Shown: in pieces, positions 1 to 6,363 of the stretch | Numbering within the stretch: the stretch's first letter is position 1 | Layout: every line of letters begins with the position of its first letter | Origin: Treponema sp. | GTDB lineage: Bacteria; Spirochaetota; Spirochaetia; Treponematales; Treponemataceae | Assembly (NCBI GenBank): GCA_016296205.1 | Contig: JAEDJS010000046.1 | Coordinates: 1-15,199 of the forward strand | DNA: 15,199 bases | Direction of reading: 5' to 3' | Made by a program: the position numbers and the translations under genes | The notes under the pieces: model-generated | What the model was told of the DNA's origin: nothing | Database searches by the model: none | The model's input: the letters and a program-made list of their open reading frames with translations, nothing else

Positions 1-2
1 CC

Positions 3-32
3 AAAGAGATTCCGGATCAGGTCCGGAATGAC
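3..32 (-). repeat. Palindromic repeat, CCGGA-stem type, copy 1
   Basis: Arms ATTCCGGA (9-16) and TCCGGAAT (22-29) enclose the loop TCAGG. Read on the minus strand the unit is flank GTC, 8-bp stem, loop CCTGA, 8-bp stem, flank CTC. All 30 bases are identical to 161-190. No coding capacity is apparent. Confidence 0.8.
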
Positions 33-39
33 ACCGTCT

Positions 40-66
40 GTCATGCTGAACTTGATTCAGCATCCC
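40..66 (+). repeat. Palindromic repeat, GCTGAA-stem type, copy 1
   Basis: Flank GTC is followed by arm ATGCTGAA (43-50), loop CTTGA (51-55) and arm TTCAGCAT (56-63). This is the same layout as the neighbouring CCGGA-type unit but with different stem bases, and it lies in the opposite orientation. Confidence 0.8.
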
Positions 67-160
67 ACTATGATACTAATTTCTTGGACAGCCCCCTTTT
101 TTATTTTAAAATAAATACCTCATCCCACAAAAAAAATTTTTTCCTCCCCCATGTGTCGCA

Positions 161-239
161 AAAGAGATTCCGGATCAGGTCCGGAATGACATCCTCGGCA
201 ATATATCCGGAATGACACCGGGTGTGTGTCATGCTGAAC
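161..239. repeat. 79-bp direct repeat, copy A
   Basis: This stretch matches 281-359 with three mismatches over 79 bases, 120 bp apart. It contains a CCGGA-type hairpin (arms 167-174 and 180-187), then a fragment ending in a second CCGGAATGAC half-unit, then the beginning of a GCTGAA-type unit that is interrupted before its right arm. It is a composite of repeat units rather than one simple element. Confidence 0.85.
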
Positions 240-247
240 AAAAGGGC

Positions 248-275
248 GTCATCCTGAACTCCGATTCAGGATCTC
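248..275 (+). repeat. Palindromic repeat, CCTGAA-stem type (intergenic copy)
   Basis: Arms ATCCTGAA (251-258) and TTCAGGAT (265-272) enclose a 6-base loop, CTCCGA, one base longer than usual. This is the version whose relatives are translated as SHPELDSGSP inside the gene at 6364-8385. Confidence 0.8.
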
Positions 276-280
276 TTTCC

Positions 281-359
281 AAAGAGATTCCGGATCAAGC
301 CCGGAATGACATCCTCGGCAATATATCCGGAATGACGCCGGGTGTGTGTCATGCTGAAC
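281..359. repeat. 79-bp direct repeat, copy B
   Basis: Second copy of the 161-239 block, with differences at 298, 300 and 337. The change at 300 breaks the innermost pair of its CCGGA hairpin. Unlike copy A, the trailing GCTGAA unit is complete here (348-374). Confidence 0.85.
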
Positions 360-374
360 CTGATTCAGCATCTC
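348..374 (+). repeat. Palindromic repeat, GCTGAA-stem type, copy 2
   Basis: Flank GTC, arm ATGCTGAA (351-358), loop CCTGA (359-363), arm TTCAGCAT (364-371), flank CTC. It is the last repeat unit before the AT-rich leader of the amylase gene. The hairpin could contribute to ending transcription arriving from the left, but no strong T-run follows it. Confidence 0.8.
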
Positions 375-375
375 T

Positions 376-528
376 CTTGAAAATATAACAATAATAAATT
401 ATCTCTAATATTTTAAGTTTAATTAAACATTTGCGAAAAAAAATTAAAAAAAATTATTTCATTAGTTTAAAGTGTATGAGATAATTTAAATAAGAATTAA
501 TATTGCAGCTTACAGGCTGTATTTCCAT
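376..528 (+). other. AT-rich upstream leader of the amylase gene
   Basis: This stretch separates the repeat cluster from the amylase gene and has no reading frame worth calling. It is very AT-rich and carries two runs of eight A, at 436-443 and 446-453, starting exactly 10 bp apart, which suggests local DNA curvature. The promoter of the amylase gene should lie here, but I could not pick a -35/-10 pair with good spacing; GATAAT at 480-485 is a possible -10 without a convincing -35. Confidence 0.4.
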
Positions 529-533
529 GGAGG
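529..533 (+). promoter_or_regulatory. Ribosome binding site that decides the amylase start
   Basis: GGAGG at 529-533 directly abuts the ATG at 534 but lies 6 nt before the ATG at 540. Only the second spacing is workable, so the gene is called from 540 and the first two codons of the longer frame are dropped. Confidence 0.75.
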
Positions 534-539
534 ATGGAG

Positions 540-3500
540 ATGAAATTTAGAAACACTTTAGTTGCTTTGACTTTAGCTCTTACTGCACTTGTAGTGTCTT
601 GTAGGAATCCTTTTATTCCAAAGGAAGAACCTGCTAAAGTTTATACACTCAACTATTATTTGGATGCAGAAGCTTATACTGAAGAAGATGTTGCTTTAAC
701 AGATACTTCTTCTGATGCTTTTACTCTTCGCACAATTGATGAAGTTTTTGAGAACTGTGATTCGGATAAAGCTCCAGATACATACAAACCAGGTTATGAG
801 TTTGCTGGCTGGTTTGATATTGAAGAAGAAATCGATTATGAAGAAGAAGATACGGTTTCTGTTTCAGAGTTTACAAATGATGTTCATCACTTTGTTGCAA
901 AATGGGTAGAAAAAGGTACACTAACAAAAATTGAATACACAATTAAACTTGTTTACCAGGATACAGAAGGTGGTAAAGTAGAAGGAAAGAGCGATTATAC
1001 ACTTCCTGAAAAATATCAGAATGGCAAAAGTGTAAATCTTGATTCTTACATCAGTGCAGACGGTTATACATTTGATTCAATTAAGATTAAAGATTCTCTA
1101 CGTACAGGAAAGCTTTATACTGTTTCTTCTTCTGATGCAGACAGCTCAAAATTAATTACAATCAAAATTATAATGAGGAAAAACGGAATTGCAGAAATTC
1201 CTGCAACTGATTTTACTCTCCAGGCTTTTGCTTCTACAATGAAAGTTGGTGCAAATCCTGCTACCATTAAGGTTGAATCATTTATTCCTGCCGATGCAAA
1301 TAGTGGAAAATCATTGACTTATACTTCAAGTAACGATTCTATTGCTACTGTTAGCGAAAGCGGTCTGGTAACTCCTCATGCTAAAGGTGATGTTGTAATT
1401 ACAGTTGCTCTTGCAAATAAACCATCAGTAAAGAAAGTAATCAATATTGCTGTTACAGAAGAAATTCCACTTCCACCTGTAACAAAAACACTTAAATCTC
1501 TTGAAGTTGTAAATACTGGAACTGCTGAAGCTCCTGCATTTGCTGCAACTGCAAAATATACAGACGATACATCTAAGGATGTAACAGCCAGCGTTACATG
1601 GACAAGCTCAAACCCAGATGTTGCTTCCATCAGCAATGGTGCAGTTACTCTTATTGCAGCGGGTGAAACAGTAATTTCTTCTTCTTACACAGAAGGTTCA
1701 GTTACTAAAAATGGTGCAAAACAGACAGTAACTGTTACTCAGCAGGGTGGTGGAGCAAGTTTTGACGATAAAGTTATTATCTTTGTAAAAGCTGGCAGTG
1801 CTCCTCTTCTTTGGGCCTGGGAAGATGGCGGTGTTGAAATAAGTAAAGCAAAAGGTCTTACTTGGGACACACAGGTTCCTATGGTTTCTGCAACAACTGA
1901 ATACATGACAGATCCTAGTGGCTGGTATATGGAAGATTTTACAAATCAGGTAACTCCCGGTAAAACTAAAATAATACACTTCAAGTTGAATAAATCAAAC
2001 CCTGAAATAACTGGTGCTGCTCAGACCTTCTGGTACGATGGTTCATCTGTTTCAACAACAAATCCAAGTCCTGTACCTAGCGGCCCTGTAACACTTTCTG
2101 CAACAGTAAAAGAAGAAGTAATTATTGAACCAACAATTCCAACTATTACTATTAATCCGGCTTCTGGAACAATCCAGCAGAATGGTAAGGTTACAGTTAC
2201 AGTTAAAGCAAATAACGGAACACTTTCAAGTGCATCTGTAAAAGTAACTGGCGGTGCAACAATTACAAAAACATTAAGTGATTTTAATAATAATGGTGTC
2301 TGTGTAATTAGGGCATCAGAAATCGGTGCTGGAAAAACAGTTTCTATTAGAGCAGAGGCTGCAAACGAAGCTGGTAGTGCAGAACCAGTAAGTGTAAATA
2401 TTACAGTTTCTAGCGAAGAACCACCTGTTGCAAGTGATGATTTTGACTGGAACAATGCTAACGTATACTTTGTTCTTACAGACCGTTTTTATAACGGTGA
2501 TACAAAAAATGACAACAGTTATGGTCGTGTAAATAAAGATGTTCCTGCTGTTGCAACATTCCATGGTGGAGACCTTAAAGGTCTTACAGATAAAATGGAT
2601 TACTTTAAGGAACTTGGTGTAAACGCAATCTGGATTTCTGCTGCATACGAACAGATGCACGGTTGGACAGGCGGTGCAAATGATGCGTTCCCACATTATG
2701 CATTCCATGGTTACTATGCTCAGGACTGGACTTGTACAGACCAGAATATGGGTACTGTAGAAGAACTCAGAACTTTTGTTAACACATGTCATGAAAACGG
2801 TATCCGTGTTGTTATGGATATTGTTATGAACCACACAGGTTATGATAACTGGCAGGACCAGATTGACTATGATTTTGGTGGATTTAAAGATTCTGCTTCT
2901 CAATATGATTCAGCATGTTTTTCTACAAATGGCAAATATCTTAAAGGTGGCGATGACTGGGGTACAGACTGGTCAGTTTCTGACGGTACAGGATTTGACA
3001 AGTGGTGGTCTTCATGGGTTCGCGGTTTCGATGGTAAAGGTGGTTATGAAGCACCAGGTGGTGATGAACTTACAAGATCACTTTCACATTTACCTGATGT
3101 TGTTACAGAAAAAACAGGTAGTTACGCAATTCCAACATTCCTTAAGACAAAATGGACAAAAGAAATTTCAAACTCAAATGTAGTTTCTAAAGGAAATACA
3201 ACAGGTAATAAATTTGTTGATTACCAGAACCCTTCTGTTGCAAATGTAGACTGGTACAACAAATCTGGTGACTGGCGTGCAGACAACAAAGGTGCTCCTG
3301 CAGATTACATTATTGTATGGCTTTCTGCATGGGTACGCGAAGTTGGTATTGACGGCTTCCGCTGTGATACTGCAAAACATGTTGGAAAAGACAGATGGGG
3401 GCAGTTGAAGGATGCTGCTAATGACGCTCTTGCAAAATGGCGTGCAGACTCTACAAAAGATAAAGGCAACAGTGATGCTGCAAACTGGGATGAAAACTTC

Positions 3501-4193
3501 TGGATGACAGGTGAAGCATGGGGCTGGTGCGGTGGTGATGCAGACTACTTTAGTACTGGTAAATTTGACACAATGATTGACTTCACTTACACTGGAGGTG
3601 ATAGTCAAGTAGGTGCTAATTACGGTTCAAATGTTCCAAACCCAGGTGCATGGCAGGGTAGAAATGGAAATACAACACACTTTACAGGTATTTCCAGTCA
3701 TGATACAAAGCTTACACGTGGTTATGATCAGACTAAAGTTGGTACTTATTTGATTCTTTTGCCAGGTGCTGTTCAGATTTACTATGGTGACGAATCTAGC
3801 CGTGAAATTCAGTATAAATCTTATGGTGACGGTGACATGTGTACTCGTGGTGACATGAACTGGTCTGATATTTCTGATTCAAAGAAAGATCAGGTTGCTC
3901 ACTGGGGTAAACTTGGTAACTTCCGTAAATACAATCCTGCAGTTGGTGCTGGTGTAGTATCAAACAACGGTACAGTTCGTAAGTACAGCAAAAACGGTGT
4001 AGAAAACAATGTTGTAATTGGAATTAGCGGTACTTCAGTTACTGTTAGCGACTGTTTTGAAGATGGTACAACAGTTTACAACTGGTATGACGGTGAAAGT
4101 GCAATAGTATCTGGCGGCAGTGTAACATTTGCCGGTGGTACAGAAACACAGCCAATTCTTGTAAGCGACAGAAACCCAGCTGATTACAGATAG
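540..4193 (+). CDS. Multidomain lipoprotein alpha-amylase, GH13 (MalS-like) with CBM26-like module
   Basis: Predicted secreted alpha-amylase that hydrolyses internal alpha-1,4 bonds of starch or maltodextrin. The product is 1217 residues. A lipoprotein signal ends in VVSC with Cys21 as the lipidated residue, so it is membrane-anchored and probably surface-exposed. Domains in order: InlB/Flg_new-like repeat (about 35-122, with GYEFAGW and FVAKW); a second beta domain (135-217); two Big_2-like Ig domains (221-305 and 316-400, with TSSN..IATVS and TSSNPDVASIS); a CBM26-like starch-binding module (408-520, with LWAWEDGG and WYMEDF); another Ig-like domain (530-625); GH13 catalytic domain (about 632-1217). 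Region I is DIVMNH (760-765), the nucleophile is Asp943 in GFRCD, the acid/base Glu992 in TGEAWG, and the third acid Asp1055 in SSHDTK. HGGDLKGLT, HGYYAQDW and PGAVQIYYGDESSR closely resemble E. coli MalS (GH13_19). The Cys before the nucleophile is unusual. The catalytic call is firm; the N-terminal module names are by eye. Confidence 0.93.
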   Translation: MKFRNTLVALTLALTALVVSCRNPFIPKEEPAKVYTLNYYLDAEAYTEEDVALTDTSSDAFTLRTIDEVFENCDSDKAPDTYKPGYEFAGWFDIEEEIDYEEEDTVSVSEFTNDVHHFVAKWVEKGTLTKIEYTIKLVYQDTEGGKVEGKSDYTLPEKYQNGKSVNLDSYISADGYTFDSIKIKDSLRTGKLYTVSSSDADSSKLITIKIIMRKNGIAEIPATDFTLQAFASTMKVGANPATIKVESFIPADANSGKSLTYTSSNDSIATVSESGLVTPHAKGDVVITVALANKPSVKKVINIAVTEEIPLPPVTKTLKSLEVVNTGTAEAPAFAATAKYTDDTSKDVTASVTWTSSNPDVASISNGAVTLIAAGETVISSSYTEGSVTKNGAKQTVTVTQQGGGASFDDKVIIFVKAGSAPLLWAWEDGGVEISKAKGLTWDTQVPMVSATTEYMTDPSGWYMEDFTNQVTPGKTKIIHFKLNKSNPEITGAAQTFWYDGSSVSTTNPSPVPSGPVTLSATVKEEVIIEPTIPTITINPASGTIQQNGKVTVTVKANNGTLSSASVKVTGGATITKTLSDFNNNGVCVIRASEIGAGKTVSIRAEAANEAGSAEPVSVNITVSSEEPPVASDDFDWNNANVYFVLTDRFYNGDTKNDNSYGRVNKDVPAVATFHGGDLKGLTDKMDYFKELGVNAIWISAAYEQMHGWTGGANDAFPHYAFHGYYAQDWTCTDQNMGTVEELRTFVNTCHENGIRVVMDIVMNHTGYDNWQDQIDYDFGGFKDSASQYDSACFSTNGKYLKGGDDWGTDWSVSDGTGFDKWWSSWVRGFDGKGGYEAPGGDELTRSLSHLPDVVTEKTGSYAIPTFLKTKWTKEISNSNVVSKGNTTGNKFVDYQNPSVANVDWYNKSGDWRADNKGAPADYIIVWLSAWVREVGIDGFRCDTAKHVGKDRWGQLKDAANDALAKWRADSTKDKGNSDAANWDENFWMTGEAWGWCGGDADYFSTGKFDTMIDFTYTGGDSQVGANYGSNVPNPGAWQGRNGNTTHFTGISSHDTKLTRGYDQTKVGTYLILLPGAVQIYYGDESSREIQYKSYGDGDMCTRGDMNWSDISDSKKDQVAHWGKLGNFRKYNPAVGAGVVSNNGTVRKYSKNGVENNVVIGISGTSVTVSDCFEDGTTVYNWYDGESAIVSGGSVTFAGGTETQPILVSDRNPADYR

Positions 4194-4229
4194 TTTGTAA
4201 TATAGCGGACAATTAACGAGAATCATTAA

Positions 4230-4272
4230 CCCTCCAGTTAATAATTTTCTGGAGGGAATTTTTCAATTTTTT
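4230..4272 (+). terminator. Hairpin terminator or attenuator between the two starch-related genes
   Basis: An 8-bp perfect stem, CCCTCCAG (4230-4237) with CTGGAGGG (4249-4256), encloses an 11-nt loop. It is followed by five T and, after CAA, six more T. It lies in the 93-nt gap after the amylase gene. The broken T-run and the lack of a clear promoter for the next gene suggest partial read-through. Confidence 0.75.
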
Positions 4273-4286
4273 GCGAGAAAATTATA

Positions 4287-6254
4287 ATGAAAAAATTATC
4301 AAAGTTTATTGCTGCTGTTTTTGCAGTTTTATTGGCTTTTGCTAGTTGTGAAGTTAAAACGTCGGAAGTAAATGAACCAGTTCTTAGTGGAGTTAAAATT
4401 TCCAGCGTGGATTCATCTTTTTCTGATATTAATTTAAAAAATACCGAAAGTAAAACAAAATTTACAATAGACCTTCCTGTTGGAACAAAAAAAGTAAATG
4501 TAGAAGCAGCTTCTGATAACAATGTTAGCTTTATTTTGTATTTTAATGATGAAGAATACGAAAATAATGAAATTTTTGAATTATCTCAAGGAAGCAACCG
4601 CATTACAATTGGAGTTTTGGGCACTACTTCAAAAAAATATTATCTCTATTTGAACGTTCCTGAAAGCATTCCAGAGGAAATTCCTACAGATGAAGACCCA
4701 GAAACTCCTTCTTACGATGTTACAGTCAGCAGTGTTAAAGTTAACGGAACAGAAGCTTTGAAAAATGGAACTTCTTATTCATTTACAATTCCTTCTTCTG
4801 AAGCAGATTCACAAACAGCAGAAGTTGTTGTATCTCCATCAGACATTAATGCAACTGTTTCTGCAATTGCTCCTGTAAAAGTTTTAAGCGGAACTCCTTC
4901 AAATGTAACATTTACTGTTACAAATGGAACTGCAAGTCAAAATTACACTCTTATAATCAATTATACAAAGAGTGTAATTGAACCTGATCCAGTTTACGAC
5001 GTTTCTTTAAAAAGTGTAACTGTTGGAGGAACAAGTGTTTCTGCTGCAGATAAAATTTATACTTATACAAAGAAAGGTACTGCTGACAGTTTTACAGCTA
5101 ACATTGACGCCACAGCTACAGATTCTTCGGCAATAGTAACATGTTCTAAATCAAGTGTTACAGTAAGCGATGGAAGTTCAGAAAATGTTACAATTACTGT
5201 TACAAATGGAACTGCATCAGAAACTTACACTCTTATTGTAAAATATGTTAAACGTGCAACACCTCCGGCTCCACAGTCAACTCAGTACTGGACAAACAAA
5301 GACGGTGCAGTTGGTTCTTACAAGACTATTTCTTCTTTTAGTGACTGGACAGCAAACGAACGAATTGCCCAGGGTGCTGCTTATGATGATCCAAGAACAT
5401 GGAAAGGTGTTCAGGAAGTACCTTATGATGTTTACGCTCTTTATGCTGCATGGGATGATACAAATCTTTATTTAATGTACGAATTGTGTAACATTGCTGA
5501 TGATGATATTTTTATGACTCACGATTATGCAGGAACCGATAATGCTAACTGGGACAACCGTGATATTCCCATTGGTTTTGCTCTTAACACTGGCAGTTCT
5601 AAGTGCGTAACAAAACCAACTATTACTGCAAAAAGTATACCAATTTGGGACAAAATTGATTTCTCTGATGAAAATGGTATGGACTATATTCTTTATCATT
5701 CATCAAAATATGGCTTTGCAGAGCATAAAGGCTCATTTGTACAAGTTGGTACACCAGGTTTTTTTATTGCAGACGGAACAGGCTTCAGTTATGATAAAGA
5801 TAAATGTCTTTCTGTCAACACACTTACTGAAAAGGGAACTTCTGGAATTGATATCCGCTATACTACTGGATGTGTTGTAACCGGTTCTGCAAACCTTAAA
5901 TACGAATGCACTCCTAATGATAACCGTACAACAAGCGGTCAGACTGGAGCAGATTTGATGGCTAGTACAAATTACAAGACTGTTTCAAACAAACACAATA
6001 GTGCTCGTGATATGAGTTATATGTATACAATTCCACTGGCAACAATTGGTATTACTCGTGCAAAACTCGAAAGTGAAGGCATTGGTGTCCGCCAGCTTAC
6101 TACAAACGGTGGTTCACTTATGGACTGTCTGCCATGGGATCCTTGTATGGTTGATGTAGCATCTGATGAATGTTCTGATGATAAATCTACAAGTGCAGAA
6201 AAACGGGATTTAGATGAAATGACAACTCCACAGGCACGTATTGGTGCTATGTAA
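4287..6254 (+). CDS. Lipoprotein with cadherin-like repeats and putative starch/carbohydrate-binding C-terminus
   Basis: A 655-residue lipoprotein: basic start, hydrophobic core and lipobox FASC with Cys21. No catalytic signature is visible, so a binding role is inferred. Residues 33-121 form a first cadherin-like beta-sandwich unit, followed by an acidic Pro-rich linker (125-142). Two further units at about 143-229 and 237-323 are repeats of each other: both begin YDV and end in TVTNGTAS..YTL, and 21 identical bases recur at 4914-4934 and 5196-5216, 282 bp (94 codons) apart. The C-terminal module of about 325 residues (330-655) contains SDWTANERIAQGAAYDD and YALYAAWDDTNLYLMYE, which resembles CBM9-type and especially CBM74-type starch-binding modules; the family name is recalled, not searched. 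It lies 93 nt downstream of the amylase on the same strand, which supports a role in holding starch at the surface. A weak ribosome site (GAG, 4275-4277) lies 9 nt before the ATG. Confidence 0.8.
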   Translation: MKKLSKFIAAVFAVLLAFASCEVKTSEVNEPVLSGVKISSVDSSFSDINLKNTESKTKFTIDLPVGTKKVNVEAASDNNVSFILYFNDEEYENNEIFELSQGSNRITIGVLGTTSKKYYLYLNVPESIPEEIPTDEDPETPSYDVTVSSVKVNGTEALKNGTSYSFTIPSSEADSQTAEVVVSPSDINATVSAIAPVKVLSGTPSNVTFTVTNGTASQNYTLIINYTKSVIEPDPVYDVSLKSVTVGGTSVSAADKIYTYTKKGTADSFTANIDATATDSSAIVTCSKSSVTVSDGSSENVTITVTNGTASETYTLIVKYVKRATPPAPQSTQYWTNKDGAVGSYKTISSFSDWTANERIAQGAAYDDPRTWKGVQEVPYDVYALYAAWDDTNLYLMYELCNIADDDIFMTHDYAGTDNANWDNRDIPIGFALNTGSSKCVTKPTITAKSIPIWDKIDFSDENGMDYILYHSSKYGFAEHKGSFVQVGTPGFFIADGTGFSYDKDKCLSVNTLTEKGTSGIDIRYTTGCVVTGSANLKYECTPNDNRTTSGQTGADLMASTNYKTVSNKHNSARDMSYMYTIPLATIGITRAKLESEGIGVRQLTTNGGSLMDCLPWDPCMVDVASDECSDDKSTSAEKRDLDEMTTPQARIGAM

Positions 6255-6278
6255 TCAATGATCTTTTAAAACAATCAG

Positions 6279-6319
6279 TTGGCACTCTTTTAACAGGGTG
6301 CCAATTTTTTTTTTTTTTT
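6279..6319 (+). terminator. Strong intrinsic terminator
   Basis: Stem TTGGCACTC (6279-6287) pairs with GGGTGCCAA (6296-6304), 9 bp with one G-T pair, around an 8-nt loop. It is followed by an uninterrupted run of 15 T (6305-6319). It lies 24 nt after the stop of the starch-binding candidate and closes that transcription unit. Confidence 0.92.
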
Positions 6320-6322
6320 GAA

Positions 6323-6351
6323 TTGAATTTTAACCTTTTTTGTGTTATATT
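6323..6351 (+). promoter_or_regulatory. Candidate sigma-70-type promoter for the repeat-containing gene
   Basis: TTGAAT (6323-6328) and TATATT (6346-6351) are separated by 17 bp, directly downstream of the 15-T tract. Transcription would begin near 6358, leaving a 5' leader of only about 6 nt before the ATG at 6364. That fits the absence of any Shine-Dalgarno sequence there. Unproven. Confidence 0.45.
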
Positions 6352-6363
6352 GTTTTTAAATTG

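Noticed and set aside
1..375. CRISPR array
   Set aside because: Units have different stems, both orientations and irregular spacing, with no regular unique spacers; they fit dispersed palindromic repeats.
534..539. ATG at 534 as start of the amylase
   Set aside because: GGAGG directly touches it, leaving no spacer; the ATG at 540 has a 6-nt spacer and begins with the usual MKF signal-peptide start.
2021..3608. Several antisense open frames inside the amylase gene
   Set aside because: They are compositional shadows of a long coding sequence with clear catalytic motifs; their translations show no family features.
4283..4288. Perfect TATAAT as a promoter for the gene at 4287
   Set aside because: It overlaps the start codon, so transcription would begin after the ATG and no nearby in-frame start exists.
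540..6254. A SusC/SusD-type starch uptake locus
   Set aside because: No TonB-dependent receptor or SusD-like sequence is present; only an enzyme and a putative binding lipoprotein are seen.
6340..6363. TTG starts upstream of the coiled-coil protein
   Set aside because: They lie inside or beside the candidate -10 box and would add residues before a signal peptide that is complete from 6364.
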